From positions 1-39,696 of the forward strand of contig JAFZLL010000044.1 in assembly GCA_017551505.1 (NCBI GenBank): 39,696 nt of DNA. The letters are read 5' to 3'. The stretch is from Eubacteriaceae bacterium. Lineage in GTDB: Bacteria; Bacillota; Clostridia; Eubacteriales; Anaerofustaceae. Below are positions 18,439-27,140 of the stretch, one piece after another. The stretch's first letter is position 1. Each line of letters opens with the position of its first letter. Below the pieces are notes generated by a model, which was given only the letters and a program-made list of their open reading frames with translations, was not told where the DNA came from and did no database searches. Both the position numbers and the translations under genes were made by a program.

Positions 18439-18508
18439 GGTAATAACAAGCGGAAATCTGCGTGTCTAAGAGCCCAGTTCAAAGGTTTCCGCTGGAAAGA
18501 GGAAATAT

Positions 18509-19663
18509 ATGCAGCAGGAAAATGAGGTCACAGGATCCGTAATCAGCGAATCCGACAGGCAGAAAACTATTGTCAGGACGAGTCTTTTAGGCATACTGGC
18601 CAATATCTTCCTGGCATCTATAAAACTGGTCACGGGTCTTGTATCGCATTCGATAGCCATAATCCTGGACGCAGTGAACAATCTGTCCGATGTTTTGTCT
18701 TCCGTTGTGACGATAGCAGGGGCCAAGCTGGCAGGCAGGAGCGCGGATAAAAAGCATCCGTACGGCTACGGAAGGCTCGAATATATGAGCGCGATGATAG
18801 TGTCTGTTATCGTTCTGTATGCCGGTATCACAGCTTTTACGGAATCCGTAAAAAAGATTATATATCCCGAAACCCCTGACTATTCTGTGATCACTCTGGT
18901 TATCATCGCCTCGGGCGTAGCCGTAAAGATTATCCTTGGGACATATGTCAAGAAAATCGGAAACAAGGTTAATTCCGGCTCGCTATCCGCCTCCGGTGCG
19001 GATGCCCTGTCCGACGCCGTACTTTCTTCCGCTGTGCTGGCCTGCGGTGTCATTTTCGTGGCGACCGGCGGCAGGGTAAGCCTTGAGGCCTTCGTGTCTG
19101 TGGGGATCTCGCTGTTTATTGTCCGTGCCGGTATCGGAATGATAGGAGACGCCCTTAATTCAATCCTGGGACAGAGAGTGGATGCCGCGCTTGCCCGCAG
19201 AATAAAAGCCATTGCTGCGGAAAACAAGGATGTGATCGGGGCTTACGACCTGATGCTCAATGACTACGGACCGGACAAATACATCGGATCCATCCATTTG
19301 GAAGTTCCCGATACCCTGTCGGCAGGGGATATCGACAGGGTGACCCATGAGGTATCAACCGATGTCTACGACAAGACAGGCGTCATTATCGCCGCCGTCG
19401 GCATCTATGCAGTGGATTTCCGCGATGACGACGAGGCGAAGATGCGTGATGAGGTTAAAAAAGTGGTCATGGGCTATGACCATGTGCTGCAGACTCATGG
19501 TCATTACGTCGATCTTGAGCATAGATTCATGAACTTCGACATGGTCATCGATTATGACTCTGAAGACCGTGTCGGTTTGTTTGACACCATCAGGGAAGAC
19601 CTGGAGAAACGCTGGCCGGACTTTACTTTCCGAATCAATCTGGATCCGGATATGAGTGAGTAA
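18509..19663 (+). CDS. Cation diffusion facilitator (CDF) metal efflux transporter
   Basis: A 384-residue inner-membrane antiporter with about six transmembrane segments (residues 25-220) and a cytoplasmic metal-sensing domain (about 225-300), followed by an extra C-terminal region of some 80 residues. The metal-site motifs are NNLSD in the second helix and DALSD in the fifth, followed by a His-containing loop (KKHPYGYGR). The NxxxD plus DxxxD pattern resembles CDF members thought to export manganese, but zinc, iron or cobalt cannot be excluded. The start is the ATG after GAAAGAGG. It is transcribed away from fhs, with its own promoter. A metal exporter close to a possible metal-chelate importer operon may be coincidence. 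Confidence 0.9.
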   Translation: MQQENEVTGSVISESDRQKTIVRTSLLGILANIFLASIKLVTGLVSHSIAIILDAVNNLSDVLSSVVTIAGAKLAGRSADKKHPYGYGRLEYMSAMIVSVIVLYAGITAFTESVKKIIYPETPDYSVITLVIIASGVAVKIILGTYVKKIGNKVNSGSLSASGADALSDAVLSSAVLACGVIFVATGGRVSLEAFVSVGISLFIVRAGIGMIGDALNSILGQRVDAALARRIKAIAAENKDVIGAYDLMLNDYGPDKYIGSIHLEVPDTLSAGDIDRVTHEVSTDVYDKTGVIIAAVGIYAVDFRDDDEAKMRDEVKKVVMGYDHVLQTHGHYVDLEHRFMNFDMVIDYDSEDRVGLFDTIREDLEKRWPDFTFRINLDPDMSE

Positions 19664-19690
19664 ATATGGTATATAAGTAACTGTTCCTCA

Positions 19691-19743
19691 AAAAAAGAAG
19701 CTGCGGTGTTGCCGGCGGATAAGATACCTGCAACACCGCAGCT
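19691..19743. terminator. Shared terminator between converging efflux and UroD-like genes
   Basis: AGCTGCGGTGTTGC (19699-19712) pairs perfectly over 14 bp with GCAACACCGCAGCT (19730-19743). On the minus strand it is followed by TTCTTTTTTT, so it mainly ends the UroD/MtaA-type gene. On the plus strand only TCTTTGTGTTT follows the efflux gene. Confidence 0.85.
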
Positions 19744-19763
19744 CTTTGTGTTTGTGCGGATTC

Positions 19764-20795
19764 TTATTTCAGGTAGTAATCGAGGCCATAGTTGTAGACC
19801 TCTTCCTGTTTCCATTTGTTGACCTGTGCGATCGTCTCGTCTCCTGCCGCACCGAGGGCTCCTCCGCAGAAGGCCCAGCAGCCGCCGGGACCAAACGTGT
19901 CGATAGCGTTTCTGACGGATGATACCACATAATCCTTATCGATTTCAGGCCATGTGTCGGGCGGTACCCAGTCCCATCCCCCGCATATGACGAGTTTGCC
20001 CTTGTATTTCTTCTGGATGCCCAGCAGGTCGTTCTCCGTTTGAGCGGGATCCCAGTACACCACGCCGAAATCGATCATGTCGTCTATGAAATCTTCGCAG
20101 CGTCCGCAGTTGTGGAACTGGATGGGGATGCCGCGCTTGTTGGCAGGCTCCGCCAGCCTGATGTATGCAGGCTTGAGGATATCCCTGTACATCTCCAGGG
20201 AGACAAAGGGCTGAAGTTTGCTTGCGGTGTCGTCCAGAATATAATAGATGTCGGGATTGAAATACGCCACTGAATTCTCGATTACCGGCATCAGGAAATC
20301 GATCATGTAATTGAGCAGCTCCTTGCATTTCTCCGGTTCCTCGTACAGAGCGCACAGGCCTTCGGTGAAGCCCATGAAGGCCATAAGCTGCTGGAAGGGC
20401 ATGAGAGAGCATCCCAGGACGACGGCATGGCGGTCGCGGTCTATCGGAAACTGGGGATTGTTGTACGCTTCATGCGCCATTTTTTCCCAGTCTACTTCCG
20501 GCATTTCCGGAGTCTTGATGTACTTGTCCCAGTGAGTTATATCCTTGAGTATAAACTCGCTGGAATCCGGCAGGGCAGCGTAATTCGTGGAAGCGGAGGA
20601 GCGGTACGGTACGCCCCACATGTCCTTTCCGGGGTTCTGACCGAAAGCCTCGCTCCTGAATACACGGGCTCCTACCATCACTGTCGGGTGGCTGTCCTTG
20701 TATCCGGGCATGCCCATCGTGTAGCTGACGATAGAATCGGGCAGTTCGCCGCGGCCAAGCTTCAAATACGCCTCTTTAGGGGTTTGATCTGACAT
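19764..20795 (-). CDS. UroD/MtaA-type methyltransferase-like protein
   Basis: A 343-residue protein of the uroporphyrinogen decarboxylase (URO-D) superfamily. It looks like the corrinoid-protein:CoM/THF methyltransferase branch rather than HemE, because it carries the HxC motif FHNCGRC (His228, Cys230, with Cys233) that binds catalytic zinc in MtaA/MtbA/CmuA relatives, and a late Cys in AFCGG. It lacks an obvious HemE N-terminal signature. Such enzymes move methyl groups to or from corrinoid proteins, and some act on methoxylated or glycine-betaine-like substrates. No corrinoid protein gene lies next to it. An AAGGAGG site precedes the ATG. It is a single-gene unit ended by a long hairpin. 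Confidence 0.8.
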   Translation of the reverse strand: MSDQTPKEAYLKLGRGELPDSIVSYTMGMPGYKDSHPTVMVGARVFRSEAFGQNPGKDMWGVPYRSSASTNYAALPDSSEFILKDITHWDKYIKTPEMPEVDWEKMAHEAYNNPQFPIDRDRHAVVLGCSLMPFQQLMAFMGFTEGLCALYEEPEKCKELLNYMIDFLMPVIENSVAYFNPDIYYILDDTASKLQPFVSLEMYRDILKPAYIRLAEPANKRGIPIQFHNCGRCEDFIDDMIDFGVVYWDPAQTENDLLGIQKKYKGKLVICGGWDWVPPDTWPEIDKDYVVSSVRNAIDTFGPGGCWAFCGGALGAAGDETIAQVNKWKQEEVYNYGLDYYLK

Positions 20796-20969
20796 TTGTT
20801 TCCTCCTTGAAATAATGCAATCGATCTGCTTTTGCGAGAATTATCCGTCTCGGCTTCAGCAGATATCTCCTGACAACAGCGCCGGGAGGCAGTGTCTCAG
20901 GACTGGCTGATATATATTGTAAATCCATTTGTATATCTCATATTAAATTAAACAACATCTTTTCAATTA

Positions 20970-21005
20970 TTGCAATATGTTGCAGAGCGATATGCAAAAA
21001 ATAAC
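20970..21005. promoter_or_regulatory. TTGCA repeat cluster upstream of the UroD-like gene
   Basis: TTGCA at 20970-20974 and 20980-20984 (10 bp apart, one helical turn) faces TGCAA at 20993-20997. The cluster runs into ATATGCAAAAAATAAC (20990-21005), which matches 15 of 16 bases of 18246-18261. It may be a regulator site for the minus-strand gene. The rest of the 20796-21128 gap shows no gene. Confidence 0.3.
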
Positions 21006-21128
21006 ATCGATTGACGGAAGCGTGCAGCGACAATGCCGGAATGGATGCTGCAGTTCGAAGGAGTTCCGTTGCAGCAGGACAAAAGCCCATTTTATAAGTT
21101 TAAAAACAGATTAATATCGGCAAAGCAC

Positions 21129-21157
21129 TTGACAGCAATGCTCGTGTGTGATAGATT
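21129..21157 (+). promoter_or_regulatory. Promoter of the hrcA heat-shock operon
   Basis: A perfect TTGACA (21129-21134) and TAGATT (21152-21157) are spaced by 17 bp. The CIRCE operator follows 11 bp downstream, where bound HrcA would block transcription. Confidence 0.8.
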
Positions 21158-21168
21158 AATAGCATCGG

Positions 21169-21195
21169 TTAGCACTCACCGTGCATGAGTGCTAA
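21169..21195 (+). promoter_or_regulatory. CIRCE operator (HrcA binding site)
   Basis: TTAGCACTC-N9-GAGTGCTAA, a perfect match to the CIRCE consensus, lies between the promoter and hrcA. HrcA encoded directly downstream represses its own operon until heat or misfolded protein titrates GroEL. Confidence 0.98.
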
Positions 21196-21210
21196 CAAAG
21201 AGAGGTTGCC

Positions 21211-22254
21211 ATGAAAGACAATGACAGGAAATTCGATATTCTGTATTCCATAATAAGGGATTATATCAAGACAGCAGAACCTGTTGGCTCCCGCACGATA
21301 GAAAAAAAGTACAATATCGGAATCTCCTCGGCAACCATCCGGAATGAAATGGCTGACCTTGAGGAGATGGGCTATCTTGTCCAGCCGTACACTTCGGCGG
21401 GAAGGATCCCCTCTGACAAGGCATACAGGCTCTACGTCGACAGATTCATGAAAAAGGTGGATGTCGATTCCTACATAAAGGAAGACGTACGCAACCTTTA
21501 CAGGCAGTATTTCGGCGAATTGGAAGAGGTGATGAACAAGACGGCGCAGATCCTCACCAAGCTGACCAACCTCACCAGCCTAGTGTCGACCCCGAACATC
21601 TCGGGGCTGAATATCAAGGATATCCACCTTATACACATCGAGGATGAGAGGGTCCTCCTGGTGGTCATAACCGAACAGAGGATCGTCAAGAGCGCCGAGA
21701 TAAGGCTGAGCGGGATACCTACTGACGAGATGCTTGAACATGTTGCCAATTTCCTAAATCTGTCGATCAAGGACATGATGACCGAGTTCAGGGCTTCCGA
21801 TTTCGCCAGCAGGGTGGACGCGCTGACTCCTGGCGAGCAGAAGATTGTCGGCGAGGTAGTGAATACGATAAAGCTGATATTCAACAGCGAAGAAGACAAC
21901 CGGGTCATTTCCAACGGCGTCACAGAGATATTCCGGTATCCGGAATTCCGCAATGACATGGACAGGACAAAGCGCTTCCTGGAAGCCATCCACCGCAAGG
22001 ACCTCCTGAGCTATCTGTTCAGCACGGTCCAGGATGATTCGGTCAGTGTGCGGATCGGGGAGGAGAACGGGATGGAAGAGCTGTCCAACTGCTCCGTCAT
22101 CAGCGCCACCTATAAGATAAACGGCAGGCCTGTGGGCACGATCGGTGTGGTAGGCCCGACGAGGATGGACTATGATTACTGCGTTTCCGTCATCGAAACT
22201 TTGACGAATGAGCTCACCAATCATTTGGATGAAACCATAGGAGGAGGCAAGTAA
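21211..22254 (+). CDS. hrcA: Heat-inducible transcription repressor HrcA
   Basis: A 347-residue repressor. The N-terminal winged helix carries the family sequence GSRTIEKKYNIGISSATIRNEMADLEEMGYL, followed by QPYTSAGRIPSDKAYRLYVD. The central GAF-like and dimerisation domain ends in TIGVVGPTRMDYDYCVSVIETL. It binds the CIRCE element just upstream and controls the following chaperone genes. GAGAGG precedes the ATG. The length fits the family, and the grpE start follows 2 bp after the stop. Confidence 0.97.
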   Translation: MKDNDRKFDILYSIIRDYIKTAEPVGSRTIEKKYNIGISSATIRNEMADLEEMGYLVQPYTSAGRIPSDKAYRLYVDRFMKKVDVDSYIKEDVRNLYRQYFGELEEVMNKTAQILTKLTNLTSLVSTPNISGLNIKDIHLIHIEDERVLLVVITEQRIVKSAEIRLSGIPTDEMLEHVANFLNLSIKDMMTEFRASDFASRVDALTPGEQKIVGEVVNTIKLIFNSEEDNRVISNGVTEIFRYPEFRNDMDRTKRFLEAIHRKDLLSYLFSTVQDDSVSVRIGEENGMEELSNCSVISATYKINGRPVGTIGVVGPTRMDYDYCVSVIETLTNELTNHLDETIGGGK

Positions 22255-22255
22255 A

Positions 22256-22843
22256 GTGATACCTCAGGAAGATAATAACGAAGAGAAAAAGACCATGCAG
22301 GATATGACAGAGGAGGAACTGAAAGAAGAACAGGATCTTATTCAGGAAGTTGATGAAGCGGCTGGTACCGATGAAGAAACCGCCCCCGATGAGAACCGGG
22401 AGGATGAGCTGAAAAGGCTCACCGATGAGGCTGCAGAGCTGAGAGACAAGTACACCAGGCTTTACGCTGATTTCGAAAACTACAAGAAACGCGCTGCCAA
22501 GGATAAATCTTCAGCCGTAGAATACGCAAAGGTGCCTGTGTTCGAAAAAATGCTGCCTGTACTCGATAACTTCGACAGATCATTGAATTCAGGTACTCCG
22601 GGCGACCCTTTTTACGACGGCGTGGCACTCGTTTCGCGCCAGCTCAGAGAGATTCTTTCCGCGGAAGGTCTTACTGAGATAGAAAGCATCGGCAAACCAT
22701 TTGATCCGGTCACGATGAACGCAGTGATGACGGATAATGATGAGGAGAAGGATGAAGATGTAGTTACAGAGGAGCTGCAGAAGGGCTATCAGTACAAGGA
22801 CCGAGTTGTGCGCCCTTCGATGGTTAAAGTAAACAAGCACTGA
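22256..22843 (+). CDS. grpE: Nucleotide exchange factor GrpE
   Basis: A 195-residue cochaperone that opens the DnaK nucleotide pocket to release ADP. It has a long acidic, Glu-rich N-terminus, a coiled coil around residues 45-85, and the conserved [17 protein letters not shown] and [13 protein letters not shown] segments. The C-terminal beta domain contains ...[12 protein letters not shown]..., where most relatives have FDP..HEAV. The start is GTG at 22256, with an AGGAGG site lying within the end of hrcA, so the two genes are coupled. Confidence 0.96.
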   Translation: MIPQEDNNEEKKTMQDMTEEELKEEQDLIQEVDEAAGTDEETAPDENREDELKRLTDEAAELRDKYTRLYADFENYKKRAAKDKSSAVEYAKVPVFEKMLPVLDNFDRSLNSGTPGDPFYDGVALVSRQLREILSAEGLTEIESIGKPFDPVTMNAVMTDNDEEKDEDVVTEELQKGYQYKDRVVRPSMVKVNKH

Positions 22844-22884
22844 TCAATATAGAGAATAATCGAAAACGGAGGGAATTATATATC

Positions 22885-24756
22885 ATGTCTAAAGAAAGAA
22901 TCATCGGTATCGATTTGGGTACCACAAACTCATGCGTGGCTGTAATGGAAGGCGGCGAGGCAGTCGTTATAACCAATGCCGAAGGATCGCGTACTACCCC
23001 GTCGGTAGTGGCCTTTACCAAGGACGGTGAAAGGCTTGTCGGGCAGACCGCAAAGCATCAGGCCGTGACGAATCCTGACAGGACGATCTCCTCGATCAAG
23101 AGGCACATGGGATCTTCATATTCCGTCAATATTGACGGCAAAAGCTACACGCCGCAGGAAATATCCGCTATGATCCTGCAAAAACTTAAGAAGGACGCCG
23201 AGAGCTATCTTGGCGAGACTGTGACAAAAGCCGTCATAACCGTTCCTGCATATTTCTCGGACGCGCAGAGACAGGCTACGAAGGATGCCGGCAGAATCGC
23301 GGGATTGGACGTCCTGCGCATCATCAATGAGCCGACAGCTGCATCTTTGGCATACGGGCTCGATAAGGGTGAGAGCCAGAAGATCATGGTCTACGACCTG
23401 GGAGGTGGTACCTTTGATGTCTCCATCCTGGAACTGGGCGATGGAGTCTTCGAAGTTCTGGCTACCAACGGAAATACTCACCTCGGCGGCGACGATTTCG
23501 ACCAGAGAGTCATGGAATACCTGATCTCCGAGTTCAAGAACCAGACCGGCGTAGATCTTTCCACCGATAAGCTGGCAGTTCAGAGATTAAGAGAAGCTTC
23601 CGAGAGAGCCAAATGCGAGCTCTCAACGATGACCACGACAAATATCAACCTGCCCTTTATCACATCAACTGCAGACGGCCCGAAGCATATGGACATTACG
23701 CTGACCAGGGCAAAGTTCGAATCCCTCGTCTCGGACCTCATCGAAGCGACGGCCGGACCGGTAAGGAAGGCTATCGAGGACAGCAACCTTACAGTTGATC
23801 AGATCGACAAGGTCATCCTTGTCGGCGGATCTACCCGTATCCCTGCCGTGCAGGCGAAGGTCGAGGAGCTCACCCATAAGGAAGCATTCAAAGGCGTCAA
23901 CCCTGATGAATGCGTTGCGCTTGGGGCGGCTATCCAGGGCGGAGTCTTGGCAGGCGATGTCAAGGACGTGCTGCTGCTTGACGTTACACCGCTGTCCCTT
24001 GGAATCGAGACTCTGGGAGGTGTCTTCACAAGGCTCATCGACAGGAACACCACGATCCCGACAAAAAAGAGCCAGATATTCTCGACAGCTGCCGATAACC
24101 AGACGGCGGTAGAAATACATGTGCTTCAGGGCGAGCGCCGTATGGCTGCAGACAATAAGACCCTCGGCAGATTCCAGCTCACCGGCATCCCGATGGCTCC
24201 GAAAGGGGTCCCTCAGATCGAGGTCACATTTGATATCGACGCCAACGGCATAGTGAACGTTTCCGCCAAGGATCTGGGCACTAACAATATCCAGAACGTG
24301 GTAATCAAGTCCACCACGAATATGAGCGACGCAGAGATCGATCGTGCCGTTAAGGAAGCCGAGCAGTTCGCTGCAGAGGACCAGAAGAAGGAGGAGCTCA
24401 TCACTGCCAGAAACGACGCTGACTCCGTCATCTATCAGACAGAGAAGACGATGAAGGAAAATGCCGATAAAGTTTCCGATGCCGACAGGCAGAACGTTGA
24501 GAATGCCGTAAGCGAGCTCAGGAACGTGATGAACGGAAACGACGCTGCGGCTATCAGAGCTGCAAGCGAGAAAGTCAGCGAAGCGTTCTATGCGATCGCG
24601 CAGAAGATGTACGCTCAGACAGGCAATAACCAGAGCGGTGACGCTGCCCAGAATATGGGAAGTGACCCCAATATGGGCAATATGGGCAGTAATCCCGGTA
24701 CAGGCTCCGGCAATGACGACAACGTCGTAGACGCTGACTTCACAGTCGAGGACTGA
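22885..24756 (+). CDS. dnaK: Molecular chaperone DnaK (Hsp70)
   Basis: A 623-residue ATP-dependent chaperone. The nucleotide domain starts [18 protein letters not shown] and carries the [31 protein letters not shown] and [12 protein letters not shown] phosphate and adenosine motifs. The linker [19 protein letters not shown] joins the substrate-binding domain. The lid is followed by a Gly/Asn/Met-rich tail ending [10 protein letters not shown]. It acts in the cytosol with GrpE and DnaJ from the same operon. GGAGGG precedes the ATG. Confidence 0.98.
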   Translation: MSKERIIGIDLGTTNSCVAVMEGGEAVVITNAEGSRTTPSVVAFTKDGERLVGQTAKHQAVTNPDRTISSIKRHMGSSYSVNIDGKSYTPQEISAMILQKLKKDAESYLGETVTKAVITVPAYFSDAQRQATKDAGRIAGLDVLRIINEPTAASLAYGLDKGESQKIMVYDLGGGTFDVSILELGDGVFEVLATNGNTHLGGDDFDQRVMEYLISEFKNQTGVDLSTDKLAVQRLREASERAKCELSTMTTTNINLPFITSTADGPKHMDITLTRAKFESLVSDLIEATAGPVRKAIEDSNLTVDQIDKVILVGGSTRIPAVQAKVEELTHKEAFKGVNPDECVALGAAIQGGVLAGDVKDVLLLDVTPLSLGIETLGGVFTRLIDRNTTIPTKKSQIFSTAADNQTAVEIHVLQGERRMAADNKTLGRFQLTGIPMAPKGVPQIEVTFDIDANGIVNVSAKDLGTNNIQNVVIKSTTNMSDAEIDRAVKEAEQFAAEDQKKEELITARNDADSVIYQTEKTMKENADKVSDADRQNVENAVSELRNVMNGNDAAAIRAASEKVSEAFYAIAQKMYAQTGNNQSGDAAQNMGSDPNMGNMGSNPGTGSGNDDNVVDADFTVED

Positions 24757-24803
24757 CAGGGGACGCAACTGACCGCAATACATACAGAAATTCGATTCTT
24801 TGA

Positions 24804-24828
24804 GGGGGAGACTGCACCAGTCTTCCCC
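24804..24828 (+). other. Hairpin between dnaK and dnaJ
   Basis: GGGGGAGACTG and CAGTCTTCCCC pair over 11 bp (one G-U pair) around CAC. No T run follows, so it is probably a processing or stability element that sets dnaJ below dnaK expression rather than a full terminator. Confidence 0.55.
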
Positions 24829-24856
24829 TTAAAGGGGTACAGGAGGCAGGAGAACC

Positions 24857-26035
24857 ATGGCCGAGGATAAAAGAGATTACTACGAGGTATTGGGCGTTGA
24901 CAAGAACGCTTCAGCCGATGATATAAAGAAAGCATACCGCAAACTGGCGATGAAATACCACCCGGACCGCAATCCCGGGGATAAGACCGCTGAAGCCAAG
25001 TTCAAGGAGATCAACGAGGCTTATCAGGTCCTTTCCAATGAGGATGAGAAGGCAAGATATGACCAGTTCGGCTTTGCGGGCGTTGACGGTTCCCAGGGAG
25101 GCTATGACGCCGGAGGCTTCTCAGGCTTCTCCGGTTTCTCAGGCGGGGATTTCTCCGATATATTCTCAGACCTCTTCTCAACTTTCGGCGGCGGCGGTGA
25201 TTATTCCGGTTTTTCCGGGTATTCTTCCTCAGCAGGTCCAAAGAAGGGAAGCGACCTTAGGGTCAACCTTACGATAACCTTCGACGAGGCCGTATCCGGA
25301 GTGGAAAAGAGAATAAAACTGAACCGCATGGAGGCCTGCAGCAAATGCGGAGGCAGCGGGGCAGCGCCGGGGACGAGCCAGAAAACCTGCCCGAAGTGCC
25401 ACGGTACCGGTCAGGTGAAGACATCGTCCCGCACTATACTGGGCATGATGCAGACCGTAACTACTTGCGATCAGTGCTATGGAACAGGGCAGGTGGTTGA
25501 GAAGCCGTGCCCGGACTGTTCGGGCAGCGGAGTCACGAAGGCGACCCGCACGATAACCGTGAATATCCCTGCGGGAGTGGATACGGGGAATATCCTTACG
25601 CTCCGCGGTGAGGGAAATACAGGAGCCAACTCTGGAGGCAAAGGAGACGTATTTATCGTGATCAACGTAAAGCCTCATGAGTATTTCAGGAGAGACGGCA
25701 GCGACATCTATCTGGATATGCCGATATCGATGGTCTCCGCGGCTCTCGGCTGCGAGGTCAGGGTTCCCACCATAGACGGCTTCGTTAAACTCAAGGTGCC
25801 TGAAGGCACGCAGTCAGGTACGGTTTTCAAGCTGGGAGGCAAGGGTATCAAGCAGAACGGCGTTCTGAACCGCGGCAGAGGGGATCAGTTCGTTACCATA
25901 ATCGCCGAAGTCCCGAAGAAACTGAATATGCGCCAGAAGGAGGCACTGAAGGAATTCGATTCCATTACGAATACAGACGATTACGAGAAACTGCACCGTT
26001 TCAACCAACAGATAGAGAAAGCGGCAAATAAATAA
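24857..26035 (+). CDS. dnaJ: Chaperone protein DnaJ (Hsp40)
   Basis: A 392-residue type I J-protein. The J domain (residues 1-70) has [12 protein letters not shown] and the HPD triad in YHPDRNPGD. It is followed by a Gly/Phe/Ser-rich region, then four CxxCxGxG zinc repeats: [24 protein letters not shown] and CPDCSGSG. The C-terminal substrate-binding domains follow. It delivers clients to DnaK and stimulates ATP hydrolysis. The ATG has GGAGG-like bases upstream. It is the last chaperone gene of the CIRCE operon. Confidence 0.98.
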   Translation: MAEDKRDYYEVLGVDKNASADDIKKAYRKLAMKYHPDRNPGDKTAEAKFKEINEAYQVLSNEDEKARYDQFGFAGVDGSQGGYDAGGFSGFSGFSGGDFSDIFSDLFSTFGGGGDYSGFSGYSSSAGPKKGSDLRVNLTITFDEAVSGVEKRIKLNRMEACSKCGGSGAAPGTSQKTCPKCHGTGQVKTSSRTILGMMQTVTTCDQCYGTGQVVEKPCPDCSGSGVTKATRTITVNIPAGVDTGNILTLRGEGNTGANSGGKGDVFIVINVKPHEYFRRDGSDIYLDMPISMVSAALGCEVRVPTIDGFVKLKVPEGTQSGTVFKLGGKGIKQNGVLNRGRGDQFVTIIAEVPKKLNMRQKEALKEFDSITNTDDYEKLHRFNQQIEKAANK

Positions 26036-26104
26036 CTCGTATGTTGCATATCGGAAAGTCATGCGATACAATACTGTGCAGGATTTATTATGGAGGTAAA
26101 TGCA

Positions 26105-26299
26105 ATGACCATAACAAAGGACATGTTGCTTGCTGAAACCGTTCAGAAGTGGCCCGAGACGATACCCGTATTCATCAATTTCGGTATGGGATGCATCTTC
26201 TGCGAGGTCGCTGATTTTGAGACCATAGAGGAAGGTGCTTTGGCACACGAGATCGACGTGGACGAACTGATGAAGGGCCTTAACGAAGCGATAGCCTGA
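26105..26299 (+). CDS. DUF1858 small domain protein
   Basis: A 64-residue protein that matches the DUF1858 pattern: a short helical domain with VQKWPETIPVFINFGMGCIFCE, where the CxxC (Cys-Ile-Phe-Cys) lies at the start of a helix. Stand-alone DUF1858 proteins are common in anaerobes and are annotated as possible redox or disulfide proteins. The exact role is unknown. An ATG 15 bp upstream (26090) is in frame, but the GGAGG that would start translation lies inside it. The second ATG at 26105 is therefore the likely start. Confidence 0.8.
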   Translation: MTITKDMLLAETVQKWPETIPVFINFGMGCIFCEVADFETIEEGALAHEIDVDELMKGLNEAIA

Positions 26300-26325
26300 G
26301 GTAAGCGTAAAGATAACAAAACATG

Positions 26326-26351
26326 CCGCGCTGCAAAGCGCGGTAGATTTT
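26326..26351 (+). terminator. Probable weak terminator after the DUF1858 gene
   Basis: CCGCGCT and AGCGCGG pair perfectly around a GCAA tetraloop, followed by TAGATTTTTC. The T run is short and displaced, so readthrough into the next gene at 26368 is likely. Confidence 0.55.
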
Positions 26352-26367
26352 TCTAAAGGAGAATGCC

Positions 26368-26964
26368 ATGTTGTCAAAAGAATTCGCCCTGACTCTGTCA
26401 GACAAAGAGACCTGCCTGAGATATCTCAGCGGCTGGAAGGACAAGTTGGTGCGCCGCCTCACTTTTTTCGATGAGAGCGAGTACGGTGCCGGAGTCAATA
26501 TCTACCTCCTTTCCAAAAAGAGTTTCGAAAACGCTCCGCAGGCATTCTGCGCCGGATGGATGAAACAGTTCGTATGGGAAGAGGATTACGAGAGCGATTT
26601 CGATTATACCGAGGAATTCGCCAATCAGATATATGCCTCTTTTGCAGAGGAGACGGAACGCTATATCTATGAACCTGTGGATGAGACTAAAGTGCGCGGT
26701 ATCATCGCCGACGGCGTTGGAAAGATCGTTGAAAAGACCCGCAGGGAGCAGCTTTCGATCAAACATCCCGAGAACGTGGGATTTCTTGAGAGGAGCGGAA
26801 GCTATGTAGATAAAGTCTATACGGTCAACAATCTTGCCATACTGAAAAAGAATGAGAAATACCTCGAAGGAGCGATCCTTTCCAGTGAGAGAGGTGCGGG
26901 CGGCAAGATATACCGTGATATTTTCTTCGAAACGGATCTGAAATACGTACTGATTTTGGAATGA
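26368..26964 (+). CDS. Hypothetical protein, family not recognised
   Basis: A 198-residue soluble protein with no signal peptide or membrane segment. I do not recognise the family. It is rich in Glu, Lys, Phe and Tyr, with a predicted helical N-terminal half (SDKETCLRYLSGWKDKLVRR) and a beta-rich end (KIYRDIFFETDLKYVLILE). AAAGGAG lies 7 bp before the ATG, and third-position use looks like that of its neighbours, so it is very likely a real gene. It follows the DUF1858 gene and precedes a tRNA gene. No function is proposed. Confidence 0.75.
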   Translation: MLSKEFALTLSDKETCLRYLSGWKDKLVRRLTFFDESEYGAGVNIYLLSKKSFENAPQAFCAGWMKQFVWEEDYESDFDYTEEFANQIYASFAEETERYIYEPVDETKVRGIIADGVGKIVEKTRREQLSIKHPENVGFLERSGSYVDKVYTVNNLAILKKNEKYLEGAILSSERGAGGKIYRDIFFETDLKYVLILE

Positions 26965-26967
26965 GGC

Positions 26968-26996
26968 TTGATAAACGCCGCCTTTAATGATATAGT
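26968..26996 (+). promoter_or_regulatory. Promoter of tRNA-Arg
   Basis: TTGATA (26968-26973) and TATAGT (26991-26996) are spaced by 17 bp. They put the transcription start a few bases before the tRNA. Confidence 0.75.
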
Positions 26997-27005
26997 GAAC
27001 GTTGT

Positions 27006-27081
27006 GCCCTTGTAGCTCAGTGGATAGAGCAGTGGTTTCCTAAACCATGTGTCGGAGGTTCGACTCCTCTCAAGGGCGCCA
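27006..27081 (+). tRNA. tRNA-Arg (anticodon CCU)
   Basis: A 76-nt cloverleaf: acceptor GCCCTTG pairs with CAAGGGC, D stem GCTC/GAGC, anticodon stem GTGGT/ACCAT with loop TTCCTAA (anticodon CCT, reading AGG), T stem GGAGG/CCTCT with TTCGACT. The 3' CCA is encoded. Confidence 0.96.
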
Positions 27082-27091
27082 CCTGAAAATC

Positions 27092-27124
27092 AACGAACGT
27101 CCGTTTCACCGGACGCTCGTTTTG
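27092..27124 (+). terminator. Terminator of tRNA-Arg
   Basis: ACGAACGTCCG pairs with CGGACGCTCGT (one mismatch) around a short loop and is followed by TTTTG. It lies 11 bp after the tRNA. Confidence 0.8.
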
Positions 27125-27140
27125 TATAGGGATTAAAGAG

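Noticed and set aside
23665-24783. 372-codon minus-strand open frame opposite dnaK
   Set aside because: Shadow of dnaK, with no family features or start signal.
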